From the NCBI GenBank assembly GCA_022984795.1, contig JALIHJ010000012.1, forward strand, positions 186,001 through 250,000: a stretch of DNA of 64,000 nt, given 5' to 3'. Of this stretch, positions 17,445 to 27,097 are shown one piece after another. The DNA comes from Fabrea salina (lineage: Eukaryota; Ciliophora; Heterotrichea; Heterotrichida; Fabreidae). The notes beneath the pieces were generated by a model, which saw only the letters and a list, made by a program, of their open reading frames with translations, was not told the DNA's origin and made no database searches. How positions within the stretch are numbered: the first letter of the stretch is position 1; every line of letters starts with the position of its first letter. Both the position numbers and the translations under genes were made by a program.

Positions 17445-20400
17445 ATGAGTCATAAAATGCTTTTTTTCTGGTTAGTGAGTTTGTGCACTGCCTTCGAAGT
17501 GCAAAGGATCCCCAGTGTAGGCACTCCGCCTTCCATTAGATCCCATAGTTACAACTCGTTTATTCACGAAAATCACATTTATGTGTTTGGAGGAGGCTTG
17601 CTGGGTGAACTCCACAACGATTTATGGAAGTTCAGTCTCAGCGAGAATTACTGGGAAAGAATCATTTACAACACTCCTGAAGCCCCGGAACCCCGTGAGA
17701 AGCATGCCCTGTTTTTTTTACAAGGAAAACTTTATGTTTATGGAGGAAGAACTGCAAACGGCCTTACTGGGGATATGTGGGAATTTGACTTTGAGCAAAA
17801 GGCTTGGCAAAAATTATATGACACTGGAGAAACCCCTCCTCCTACAATAAGGACTGCTGTAACTCAGTCTTCTTACAAAACTTGGATTTTTGGAGGCTAC
17901 ACCGAGGAAGGTTTTACAAATGAATTGTTTGAATTCTCAGAAGGAAAATGGAAGCAGTTAGAAAACTTAGGCGCAGTGCCTAAAGCCAGACAGAATCCCC
18001 AAATAGCTTACTGGAATAACAAACTGTTTGCTTGGGGCGGTATTGACGAAGAAGACTACTTAGACAACGAACTTTACTACTACGACTTGAGCACTTCTAC
18101 CTGGAGCAAAGTGGCACTAGACGAGAAGCCATTAGGAAGGTTCTTGCACGGAATGGTAGTGCGTGAAGACTACTTATACCTAATATTTGGGTGGAATCCT
18201 GAACTAGGAGAAGACTTAGGAGACATATGGAAAATTCACCTTCCAGAACTCAGCAAATGGGAGTTTTTGGTTGAAAGCGAGTATGCCAGAGACGGGTTTG
18301 CTATAACTTTGAAAGACGATTCTGTGTACATGATTTTTGGTTACGTTGTTTCTGACTACTCTAACGCAGGACTTAAGTTGGACTTGTCCTCTATGAGCAT
18401 CCAAGTAATATCACCACACTTTCTCTCTCCGCCTCCTAGAAAAAGGCACTCACTAATCAGAATCAACTCAGAACTGTGGCTTTTTGGTGGTCAGTCCTCT
18501 GAATCAAAATAGTAATTTCTAAGCAGCCTGAACGACCTTTGGAAGTTTGACTTGATTGAAGAAAAGTGGACAGAAGTCAATGCAGAAGGAAACAAGCCTA
18601 CTGGAAGAGCGGGCTTTGCAGTAGCCAAGTACCTACACTACTTCGTTATTTTTGGAGGAGAAACTTCAGAGGGTTTTAGTTCTGAGTTCTACAGGTACAA
18701 CTCGTTTACTAACACTTGGGAAGACTTAAGCATAAAAGGGCCTTCTGGGCTTTACGGGGCTTGCATGGCTCTTAGTGAAAACTACTTGTTTTTGTTTGGC
18801 GGTCAGAGTGAAAACAAGGAAGACTATTATGACCTTTGGGTGTTTGACTTCAGAAAAGAAAACATTGAAAAACTACAAGCCAAAGGACCTCCTGGAATGA
18901 AGTTCAGTAAATGCTTTACCACAAAGGATCAGTTCAATGTACTCACAGGGTCTAAAAGCAACGGTGCTTCAATCTCAGAAGTTTGGACTTACTACCCTTC
19001 AGAAGACAAGTGGACTAAACTTTCAAGTGAAAAAAGCTTGTACGACCAGTCAGAAGCAGCTATTGAAAAGGTTTCAGAATACTCTTTCATAAGTTTAGGC
19101 GGAATATACTGGACCTTCACTCCGAAAACAAGCATTTTTTCGTTTTCAAACCAAAAGTGGGAGAAGGTAGGGTCTTTGGACTTTTACTTCTTTTCAGGGG
19201 CTTCTTCTTACTTTGGGAAATCCATATATATCCACGGTGGAGGAAGTTCTGTGAGGAACATTGCTAGAAACGAAATGGCTTCTCCTGACTTCTTCAAAAT
19301 ATCCAACGACTCTTGGAAGTGCGGCCCTGGAACTTACCAACAAGAAGGATGCACTATTTGTCCTAAAGGCACTTACAATGACCAGTTTGACCAAACAGCT
19401 TGCCTTAAATGCCCTAAAGGAACTTCTAACCCTAAGTCAGGAGCCATAGATTGTTTGTTGTGTCCACAAGGAACTTACATGGACTTAGAAGGAGCTTTCT
19501 TCTGCAAGGATTGCACTACTGACCAAGACTGTCCCTTAGGAACCTCCAGTCCAATGAGCATAGGCGAGTACGAAGGAGCTAAAACTCAGCAACCGTCAGC
19601 TTATGAACCTGGAAAGGCTTTGCAGATCTACAACTTTTCAACTCAAATTATTGTAGCAGTAGCCTTTTTTGTAGTGTTTTTTGTGCTTACAAGGTTCCAA
19701 AGAATAAGAGACTACGTGACTACCTTTGACTTGTACAAAGCCATGCACAAGCACCAGCTGAACAAACCTATGATATTCAAAACAACTTTTATAGGGGGTT
19801 TGTTTTCAGTTTTGTTTTACGTGCTGGCTATTTTGCTGTGCTTGAATTCTTTGCTGATATTTTACTACGAAAATGTAGAGGAGTACAAGTCTTTAGTTCC
19901 CTTAGTAACTGTAGACAACACCTACAACTTCCAGTCACTTGTTGTAGTTAAAGCTTCTTTTTATAACTACCCAGGAAGTTGCCAGGTCAACAAAGACTTA
20001 GAACTAGAGTTAAGGAACTTAGTTTTTTCTGACACTACAACTTATGCAAACAAAACTCAAGAAAACAAGTGTGTAGTGGTTTGGGAGTGTAGGTCCTGTG
20101 GAATCAACCAAGGGTCTTTTTTGTACCTAAAACTGGGAGAGTTCAATAGTTTCACTACTCGCATAGAAGTTCAAGTCCAAGCAGAGTCTTCCATTCCTGA
20201 TCAGTTAAGCTCGACTTCAACTGCTCTCAATCCTACTAGTGGGAACGAAGTCTTCCAAGGAGGTACAGCTTCTGATGTTACTTTCCGAATGACTCCTTCT
20301 ATTTTCAAAAGCCAAGTTACAAGTGAAGAAACTACAGGTTACCACGTTACTTTGGACGACAACCTCCAACTAGGCTCCACCAACGACTACTTAAGTCTCA

Positions 20401-20801
20401 GCATTTCAACCACAGTTAAGCTAAACGTGAACTTTGAACTAGAAAACGTAGCACTTATGACCCAAAGGAACTACAAACAAAGTTACACTTTGTTGCTGAG
20501 CGGACTCTTGGGGTCTATTTTCGGGTTGATGGGAATGGTAGGCAAAGTTATGAAGTTTGTAGAGAAAAACACTGGCAAACTAAAAAACAAGTTAGAAGCC
20601 AAAAACAAAATGAAAGAAATCCACTTTAAAAACGCTTCGATAAAAAGAAACATTCAAGACTTCTACGGCGAAGAGAATCTAGACCTAGAAATTTCTTTTT
20701 CAAAACCACGAAAAAGCGTGAAGATCTGCCAAGTTTCCACGGAGTGCGCAGAACCACCAAGGTCTCCTCCAGAGTCAGCTAGATGTTTACCATTAAATTA
20801 A
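17445..20801 (+). CDS. Secreted/membrane kelch-repeat protein with Cys-rich and transmembrane regions (two exons)
   Basis: About 1113 residues after removal of a 15-nt intron at 18512-18526. A signal peptide (MSHKMLFFWLVSLCTAFEV) precedes two tandem blocks of kelch repeats (about 25-350 and 357-600) with typical HIYVFGGGLLGELHNDLWKF and KLYVYGGRTANGLTGDMWEF strands. A Cys-rich EGF/TNFR-like segment follows (about 620-695; CTICPKGTYNDQFDQTACLKC). Hydrophobic segments near 724-750, 783-808 and 1013-1035 anchor it in the membrane, with a long extracytoplasmic loop between the last two and a basic, probably cytosolic tail. Kelch blades bind protein partners; a cell-surface or secretory-pathway adhesion role is inferred. 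Its last 9 bases overlap the convergent Mei2-like gene. Confidence 0.88.
18512..18526 (+). other. 15-nt spliceosomal intron in the kelch gene
   Basis: GTAATTTCTAAGCAG. It splits a Tyr codon (TA|C), removes an apparent TAG formed with the exon edge, and restores the kelch strand YLNDLWKFD. Same length and GTAA...AG form as the intron at 10855-10869. Confidence 0.93.
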
Positions 20802-21752
20802 ATCACTACCGAAAACGATAGGCCTCATGCGCTTTTCAAACTGCATAATGTTAGAATTTCTAAAGTGCTTAGCTAAAGCCTCTCTGCCCTGGATTCTTGC
20901 GTAAGTTAAAGCGCAGATTTTCTCTGAGTTGAAGCGAGGCCAAGGCTTTCCTACAAATTCGTAGTAAAACGCTGGAATGCACTTGTAATCCACAAAGTTA
21001 ATGAAGGCGTAGCCTACGTTGCACTTGTTTTTGAAGTCGATAGGCAAGTAAAGGAAATCAAAGTTTCCTGCGTGGTTGTACTCAATGGTCTGCACAAGCA
21101 GAGTTTGGGAGTACTTGTTGGGGATGTTCCTAATCATCACAGTAGTTCTTTTGTCTCTACCCATGATTACGTCTTGCAGGTTGATCACGAACTGGGAACT
21201 ACTAGGAACGTTGGTGTTCAGTGGCCTGAACAAAGGAGTTTCTGGTTTGAAACTGTCCAGAGTCCTTACTTCGAAGCTCTGATCAAACAAAGCTTTGCGG
21301 AGTCTAAAAGCGTCTCTTCTGTCAAAAAACCTAAAAAACAAAAAGCTTTTGTAAGCTTTGCACTGCATAACTGGAAGTCCTAGTTTGTGAGTCACTTCTG
21401 AAACACTTAAGTTTTCTATGTTGTGGAACACAACGTAGTCTAGGTAGTCTTCGTCCTGCGCGTCTTTTAAGAACTTGACTTTGTAGCTCTTTCTCAGTTC
21501 CAAAGAAGCTTCTGCAGCATTTCTGATGTCGAAGTAAGACACTATAACTGTTCCTTGGGCTAAGAATTGTGTGTCGAAGACATGGAGGGCTCCAAAATTT
21601 TCAAAAAGGCTGTAGAGGTCGTTAATTTCACAGAAGGGGTTAATGCCCTGGACTTTAAGGTTTCTAGTGTGCTCGTCCTGGAAGTTTCGTAACTCAGAAA
21701 CTCCAAGTGGATTGGTTGTTGCCTGAAGGCAATTAGAGTTACTTATTTGCAT
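20793..21752 (-). CDS. Mei2-like RNA-binding protein
   Basis: 319 residues. The C-terminal RRM (about 190-300) has the specific Mei2 signature: RTTVMIRNIPNKYSQTLL, FDFLYLPIDFKNKCNVGYAF and then CALTYARIQGREALAKHFRN. A preceding degenerate RRM-like region (about 25-165) contains GINPFCEINDLYSLFENFG and VIVSYFDIRNAAEA. Mei2-family proteins in fungi, plants and alveolates bind RNA and control meiosis or differentiation in yeast and plants; a role in conjugation here is inference only. The shortened N-terminus gives two RRM-like units rather than the three of plant forms. The stop codon lies inside the last codons of the convergent kelch gene. Confidence 0.9.
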   Translation of the reverse strand: MQISNSNCLQATTNPLGVSELRNFQDEHTRNLKVQGINPFCEINDLYSLFENFGALHVFDTQFLAQGTVIVSYFDIRNAAEASLELRKSYKVKFLKDAQDEDYLDYVVFHNIENLSVSEVTHKLGLPVMQCKAYKSFLFFRFFDRRDAFRLRKALFDQSFEVRTLDSFKPETPLFRPLNTNVPSSSQFVINLQDVIMGRDKRTTVMIRNIPNKYSQTLLVQTIEYNHAGNFDFLYLPIDFKNKCNVGYAFINFVDYKCIPAFYYEFVGKPWPRFNSEKICALTYARIQGREALAKHFRNSNIMQFEKRMRPIVFGSDLI

Positions 21753-21816
21753 TTTATTGCCCCACCCTTAAAAAAATAGGAATTTTAGCAAGTTATATAG
21801 GGGGATGAGGGGCTTA

Positions 21817-21898
21817 TTTGGGGATGAAGATAAACTGACAAAGCCGTTTCTCATTTTGTCTTATGAGAGTGATTACTCCTTAGATGTCTGACCCCAAA
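21817..21898 (+). ncRNA. SNORD14: U14-like box C/D snoRNA
   Basis: A perfect 7-bp terminal stem (TTTGGGG at 21817-21823 with CCCCAAA at 21892-21898) directly flanks a box C-like ATGAAGA (21824-21830) and a box D CTGA (21888-21891). The 11 bases before box D, TCCTTAGATGT, are antisense to 18S rRNA ACATCTAAGGA, the ciliate form of the site that U14 guides (2'-O-methyl C at the fifth base; C414 of yeast). A second element, AGCCGTTTCTCA (21842-21853), is antisense to the neighbouring 18S TGAGAAACGGCT. Both rRNA strings are recalled from general knowledge, not from this window. The usual U14 complement to the extreme 5' part of 18S was not seen. About 82 nt long. Confidence 0.82.
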
Positions 21899-21982
21899 GT
21901 ATTTAAGTTTAGTAAAGGAAAGTTAATTAGTGGGTGGAAGTCTTAGTTATCCAATGATACTTTTATGCATCATTTGGAATTC
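21899..21982. other. AT-rich spacer, nothing recognised
   Basis: Sequence between the snoRNA and the decayed coding remnant. No open frame, stem or repeat that I could support. Confidence 0.5.
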
Positions 21983-22279
21983 TCATTCAAAAGAACGTAT
22001 TCTATGAAAAAGTTCATAGTGTTTAGCTCCTTTGAGTTCTGAAAGCTCAATACCTTTTGACCAATCATTGACTCCAACTTCAATTTCTGTTTGAAGTTGA
22101 ACTGGAGATTCCTTGATTCTAGCGAAGTTTTCTGTTGCAAGGTAGCAATAAAAGTTCCAGTCTTGCTGCAGTTCTTCTTCTAGTGCTTAGTCTCCAGTCA
22201 CTAGGAATCTAGCACTTCAGATAAATCCCAAAAAATGTTGCCAGAAACAGGGTAGAATTTTAAAGTCTTTATCTTGTAG
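21983..22279 (-). pseudogene. Decayed protein-coding remnant, family unknown
   Basis: On the minus strand 21983-22186 reads as 67 codons of ordinary-looking protein (ALEEELQQDWNFYCYLATEN, later QTEIEVGVNDWSKGIELSEL) with no ATG. Upstream to 22279 more protein-like text appears in neighbouring frames (FYPVSGNIFWDLSEVLDS; FLVTGD), separated by stops. Codon choice is like that of neighbouring genes. No 15-nt intron joins the parts. It is probably the ruin of a host gene lying just after the POMP-repeat gene, or a gene with splicing I cannot resolve. No family was recognised. Confidence 0.5.
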
Positions 22280-25200
22280 TTATAAAGTTATTTTAGTGGT
22301 GTTTATTTTTTGGGTGTAAGAGTCTAGTTTCCATTGAGAGTCTTCCTTTTCTTCTTCTAGGTCTTCTAGGTCTAAGTCTGAGTCTTCTAGTTCTTTGAGG
22401 TCTTCTACGTCTTTGAAGTTTTTGAAGGCTTCTAGGTAAAGGTCGTGCATGGTGTTTATTCCTTCTAGTGGGTCGGGCTTCGGTGGACTGGGTTTGAGTA
22501 AGGTGAACCGAGTGCACCCTTCTTCGGTGACTTTGCCCTTTGCTCGGTAGGTGTCTTCGGCGTACATGTTTCCGTCGAACCCGTCTGTTTTGTAGAAGAG
22601 GTGCATGATTCCTGGGAAAGCTTGGAGTGCTTTGGTTATATAGGATCCCAAGAAGTGCCTCAGCCAGTAGCCAAAGAACCAGCAGTTGCTTAGAGTGATT
22701 GCCACGAAAAGCACCACTTCCGAGGCTCCTTCCAGTTCCCCTGAGAAGTAGTAGAGTCCGCAGTAAATAGTGACTGTGGCTGTAAACACTGCGTTGGTCT
22801 CCATTGTGTTGAGGTGGCTCACAATGAAGGGCTGTTCCTTGACTTGGAGGTACAAAGAAACAACCAGCACCAGCAAGCAGACTAGGCCCTGCACAGCAGT
22901 TAAGTTGCTTGGCAGAAACACTGCCAGCACCAAGAGCACTGTTTTTCTGTAGAGCACCACAAACTCCCAGTAGAACTTGTCCACTTTGTACCCGTTGAAC
23001 ACAAACCCAAACCTCAGTCTGTTGTCCAGTCGCTTGAGGTACTTTCTGCGTTTGTAGATCAACAGCACTATCACGAAGGGAGTTGCAATGCCCCACACCA
23101 GCACTCCAGGCAAAGCCACAGCTAGTGCGTAGAAGGTGTGTTCTGGGTCCCAGCACTGCACTTCTAAGTTCTGGGTCAACCAACTGCCCAGTCCCTCTAT
23201 TTCTGTGCACACAAACACTGAAAAAAGGGTGTTCAGCATAGAAGGGTGCACCATGAAGAACAGCACAATCAGCGAAGCCACTAGTTCTCTCTTCATGACC
23301 AGAGAGTCCCTTTTCTTGAGCGCCAATACTCCCCACACCACTGCTGCAGCTGCACTCAGAACTACTGGCAGAACTGCCACAGCAACTAGTTGCCCAAAAA
23401 CTAGTTCTTGGTGGGTTTGGTCTTGCATCAAGCAGTCCACTGAAAACAACTGACTGAACACTGAAGCTGCAGCCTTTTGGATTGAAAACAAACTAGAAAA
23501 ACTCCCAGGCCACTTCAGCTTGAACTGCGTAGTTACGTAGGCCAGTTGAGTGTAGTTGGTCAGAATCTTCAAGTAGACTGAAGACAGTGACTCTGGTTCG
23601 TAAGCTGACTTGACTGTTGCTAGCACTTGGAACGCGTTGTAGACCACCACAAACACAAACATGCCCACTAGTCTCAGAGTGTTCAGCAAAAGACTAGGAC
23701 ACTCAGAACAGGAGTCTTCAAACAACTTGGTGTAGCCCTTTGCACAGACCTGACACATGTGGCCTTCGTAACCCTTTGAACAGGCTCCCAAGTAGTTAGT
23801 GTAGTTGGAAGACCCTTTGCAGGCTTTTGGGTTGGGGCAGTCGTAGAACTTGTCAGTTTCTTTTGAAGGTCTCCAGTGTCCTGGTTTGGGAAACATAGTC
23901 CAGTTCCCTAGACATTCTGCTGCCTCTGGACAGTTGGTGCAGGTTTGTTCTGGAGACAAACTGTAAGTGCCCTTTTCGCACAGAGAGCACCTGTCAACTA
24001 ACCTAGCTTCGCCCTTTTGGCAGTCCCTCAGTTTCAGCGCAAACAGAACTTTGGGGTTGTACTCTGCAGTGTCGTTGACACTCAGCTTTTTGGTTTGGTC
24101 AATTGAAGAAGTAGTGATTTCGAGTTGGACTTCCGAGGAAGGTTTTCCGTAGACCTCAACTGAGTCGAAGGTGAAGATGCCCCTGGAAGCTACTTGTGTC
24201 GTTTTTCCAGAAACAATCAAACTTGGGTCCTGAGTTCCAAGGTAGGCTTCACTTGAGTTGTCCACAGAAACTATACTGCCGTACTGGTCCACCAAGGCCA
24301 CTCGAATGGGTTCTTGCATCAGCTGGCCAGGAGCAGAAGTAGACTGGCCAATCAAGGGGTACTCAGTTCCTTGGAGGTTCCTGGTTGGAGTTCCGTTCTG
24401 GTCTACAGCTACCATAGACACAGGGTAAGAAGCCAAGTCGTTTCCATAGACTGCAGAGTTGTTGCTGAAGGTCACGTTCTTGAGTTGGGGTCTGTAGTGG
24501 TCCCACTTAATAGCTCCTCCTTGCAGTGAAGCCTTGTTTGAGTCGAAGGAGGAGTTGTAGATCTTGAAGGTGGCTTCTTTGTTAGCAGGCGACTCTAAGT
24601 ACACTGATCCTCCGTGTACAGCACTGTTGGATGAGAAAGTGGTGTTCTCTATTTTGAGTTTCAAGTTTCTAGCGAAAACACCTCCTCCTAAAATAGAAGT
24701 GTTGTTAATGAACTGGCAGTTTGAAACCTCGTTCTCGTCTGGGTTGTTATCATAGAGGTAGTCGTAACCTAAACTGAGAACTCCAAGCTGAAAATCATTC
24801 ACGCAGTTCTTAAAAGTGGACCCTTTGATCTTTGTAAGTCCAGATTCATAGATCCAAAATAAAGGTCCGAATGAACTTGAACAGTCTTCAAATACCGAGT
24901 CAGTGATTAGGGTGTCTTTTGCGTATCGCCCACCGATAGGACTATTTGATGAGTTGTAAATGCTACAGTTCACAAGGTTCAAGTAACTTTCTTCGTAACT
25001 TATAGTGCCTCCTTGCAGTTCTGCCCTAGTGTTACTAAACACTGAGTTGCTTATACTCAGAGTTGAGTTGAGCATAGCATGAATGGCCCCTCCCTTTTGC
25101 TCAGCACTAGTGTCAGCGAACTTGCTATTGCTGATTGAGATGGTACTGCGGGACATCCAGATAGCTCCTGATTCAGTTCTAGAAGTTCCGTTGGTGAAAG

Positions 25201-26326
25201 AACTTCCCTGAATGGTGATGTTGCTTGAAGTTGAGTACAAAAAGACTCCAGCTTGACTTTCTTGGTCCCTAAAAGTAGAGTCAGAGATATGAACCTGGGA
25301 AAAAGTAGCGTAGATATTGGGATGCTCACCCAAGTTTCCTTCGAATGTTATATTCTCAAAACTAACAGCCGAACCTACAATGCTTATGCAACTGTAGTAA
25401 ACTGCACGGTTGCTGGAAAAGACTGAGTTCTTGACAGTGCTAACTCCACTTCCTAAGTTAGACACTATCACACCTGACTGCTTTTTGGCTGAGTTGTTAA
25501 TGAACCTGCTTGAATCCAAGGAAAAGCTTGAATTTGCTTCAGCTTTGATGGCAAAGTCTGAGTTGTTTTGGAAAGAGCAGTGTGTGCACTCCAAGTAACT
25601 AGAGTCCGTAGCTTGAATGCACACAGACTCGGTTCTTCTAAAAGTCGTGCCTTCTAACTTGCCACTTGCTCCACTCAACAACTTAAGCTGGGCACCTGAA
25701 CCACCTCTGAACTCTGTGTTTTCCATAGTCAACTGGCTTGAAAGCATTACTTTGACTAAGGAGTCTCTTCGGTTAGAACAGTCTTCAAACAGAGTGTTTT
25801 TGATAACCATCCGGGAGTTAGATGCTGTGATTGCTGCCCCTTCGAAGGTGTTGCCCTCAATGCTTTTGAAAGTAGAGTTGACTATGTAGAGTTCCTCCGA
25901 GGTCTTTATGACGCTTTGTGAGGAGTCCTTGAAGTCCTTAACCTCCACGTTGACTAGCCAGAACTTAGCTGATGGGTTGGTCTGGGTTGAGTAGGCACTG
26001 CTGCCTTCCAGAGTCAGGTTCTCGAAGCTGATGAGTTTGGAAGTCTGAACCACCATGTGGTTTTGGGTGAAGGTCAAAGTAGTTCCTTCCTTGGAAGTCC
26101 CCTTCACCTGCACAATAGAGTTCAGAGCACAAGCAAGACTGATGGAGTAGTTTCCAGGCTCAAGGCTGAGTGTTTGGTTTTTGTTAGTGTCACTGCACAA
26201 CACAGTCCCTAAATCCGAACCTGGACTCACACTCACAGACTCCAAATCACAGCCTTCTATAGTCCCGTTTTCGAACTTGCAAGCCAAACTAGCAACTGCG
26301 AATACAAAAAGCAATCCAAGTTTCAT
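22280..26326 (-). CDS. Giant POMP-repeat (parallel beta-helix) multipass membrane protein
   Basis: 1348 residues with a signal peptide (MKLGLLFVFAVASLACKFEN). Residues about 80-640 are a pectin-lyase-like beta-helix built from short repeats with the polymorphic-outer-membrane-protein signature, such as FSSNSAVHGGSVYLE, FDSNKASLQGGAIKWD and FSNTRAELQGGTISYE. A Cys-rich GCC-type segment follows (about 770-880; CSLCEKGTYSLSPEQTCTNC). About eight hydrophobic segments then span 885-1230, and the C-terminus is a cytosolic tail ending in an acidic Asp/Glu-rich run. Proteins of this design are frequent in ciliates and may be cell-surface receptors or matrix-binding proteins; the function is not established. 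Divergent from the gene at 26347 with 20 bp between starts. Confidence 0.88.
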   Translation of the reverse strand: MKLGLLFVFAVASLACKFENGTIEGCDLESVSVSPGSDLGTVLCSDTNKNQTLSLEPGNYSISLACALNSIVQVKGTSKEGTTLTFTQNHMVVQTSKLISFENLTLEGSSAYSTQTNPSAKFWLVNVEVKDFKDSSQSVIKTSEELYIVNSTFKSIEGNTFEGAAITASNSRMVIKNTLFEDCSNRRDSLVKVMLSSQLTMENTEFRGGSGAQLKLLSGASGKLEGTTFRRTESVCIQATDSSYLECTHCSFQNNSDFAIKAEANSSFSLDSSRFINNSAKKQSGVIVSNLGSGVSTVKNSVFSSNRAVYYSCISIVGSAVSFENITFEGNLGEHPNIYATFSQVHISDSTFRDQESQAGVFLYSTSSNITIQGSSFTNGTSRTESGAIWMSRSTISISNSKFADTSAEQKGGAIHAMLNSTLSISNSVFSNTRAELQGGTISYEESYLNLVNCSIYNSSNSPIGGRYAKDTLITDSVFEDCSSSFGPLFWIYESGLTKIKGSTFKNCVNDFQLGVLSLGYDYLYDNNPDENEVSNCQFINNTSILGGGVFARNLKLKIENTTFSSNSAVHGGSVYLESPANKEATFKIYNSSFDSNKASLQGGAIKWDHYRPQLKNVTFSNNSAVYGNDLASYPVSMVAVDQNGTPTRNLQGTEYPLIGQSTSAPGQLMQEPIRVALVDQYGSIVSVDNSSEAYLGTQDPSLIVSGKTTQVASRGIFTFDSVEVYGKPSSEVQLEITTSSIDQTKKLSVNDTAEYNPKVLFALKLRDCQKGEARLVDRCSLCEKGTYSLSPEQTCTNCPEAAECLGNWTMFPKPGHWRPSKETDKFYDCPNPKACKGSSNYTNYLGACSKGYEGHMCQVCAKGYTKLFEDSCSECPSLLLNTLRLVGMFVFVVVYNAFQVLATVKSAYEPESLSSVYLKILTNYTQLAYVTTQFKLKWPGSFSSLFSIQKAAASVFSQLFSVDCLMQDQTHQELVFGQLVAVAVLPVVLSAAAAVVWGVLALKKRDSLVMKRELVASLIVLFFMVHPSMLNTLFSVFVCTEIEGLGSWLTQNLEVQCWDPEHTFYALAVALPGVLVWGIATPFVIVLLIYKRRKYLKRLDNRLRFGFVFNGYKVDKFYWEFVVLYRKTVLLVLAVFLPSNLTAVQGLVCLLVLVVSLYLQVKEQPFIVSHLNTMETNAVFTATVTIYCGLYYFSGELEGASEVVLFVAITLSNCWFFGYWLRHFLGSYITKALQAFPGIMHLFYKTDGFDGNMYAEDTYRAKGKVTEEGCTRFTLLKPSPPKPDPLEGINTMHDLYLEAFKNFKDVEDLKELEDSDLDLEDLEEEKEDSQWKLDSYTQKINTTKITL

Positions 26327-26346
26327 GCTAAAACTTTAATTATAAT

Positions 26347-27039
26347 ATGGAAATGAGGAAATTTTCTTTTGACGGAAAGACAAACTCAACAACAAGTCAA
26401 CTTAAAAAAGACCCCATATCGCAGTACAACTACGTGATCCAACAATACAACGACCGAGCAAACAACAAGTCAGGGATTATTTTGAACGAGGCTTACGTAG
26501 ACAAGCTGTACAGGTTCTGGTTTGACAAGCTGAAAAGTTGGTGGATTTTAGTGCTACTTCTGTACTTAGCTCCCTACATTACTTTTGCAACTTTGTGCTT
26601 GAGTCTATACGTACTGGTGATCCACGAAAATGCTTTAGCTGAGTACAAAAACAATCTTAAAGTAGTTCCAGACCTGCTCGAGAACATGATATTTAGTCCT
26701 GAGCTCTGCAGTGCAGGAGGAGCCCACAACGTGTACTTCAGCATTCAGCCTGAAGGTTTGGAGAGCTTTTCGTTTTCGCCTGTTGCTAAAAGAGAACTCA
26801 GAAAGAGACAACAGGACGGGAAAATCAACTTTATGGTTTACGACTTTGAGTTCTTGAAGTGGTCAGAAGGGTTGTTTAAGTTCAGGAAGCTAATTTGGGG
26901 CCATGTTTTTGTCAACTTGGCTTTGTTTCTGGTGATGCAGTTGTGGGTTTACGCACCCTACCTGTGTTTTGACCTGTTGCACCCTATTGACTCTATTTCT
27001 AGGTGTGGTGAACAGGCCATTCGGACTTTTGGAATCTAG
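26347..27039 (+). CDS. Membrane protein with two transmembrane segments, unrecognised
   Basis: 230 residues (MEMRKFSFDGKTNSTTSQLK). A hydrophilic N-terminus (1-65) precedes a strong membrane segment (about 67-95, WWILVLLLYLAPYITFATLC), an intermediate domain of about 90 residues with SFSFSPVAKRELRKRQQDG, and a second membrane segment (about 188-215, HVFVNLALFLVMQLWVYAP). No family recognised. The middle domain is probably on one side of the membrane as a folded unit. Read opposite to the POMP gene. Confidence 0.7.
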   Translation: MEMRKFSFDGKTNSTTSQLKKDPISQYNYVIQQYNDRANNKSGIILNEAYVDKLYRFWFDKLKSWWILVLLLYLAPYITFATLCLSLYVLVIHENALAEYKNNLKVVPDLLENMIFSPELCSAGGAHNVYFSIQPEGLESFSFSPVAKRELRKRQQDGKINFMVYDFEFLKWSEGLFKFRKLIWGHVFVNLALFLVMQLWVYAPYLCFDLLHPIDSISRCGEQAIRTFGI

Positions 27040-27097
27040 CTTAAATATAAATACTTAAACTTAAAGTTTTTAAAGTAGCTGTTGTCAGTAAATAAAA

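Noticed and set aside
21835-21838. CTGA after box C as a D' box
   Set aside because: Only four bases separate it from box C, too short for a guide; the real complement lies further on.
22293-23336. A 347-codon open stretch on the minus strand in a second frame within the POMP-repeat gene
   Set aside because: It overlaps the membrane part of the gene in an alternative frame, is Arg/Gly/His-rich without domain, and arises from codon bias.
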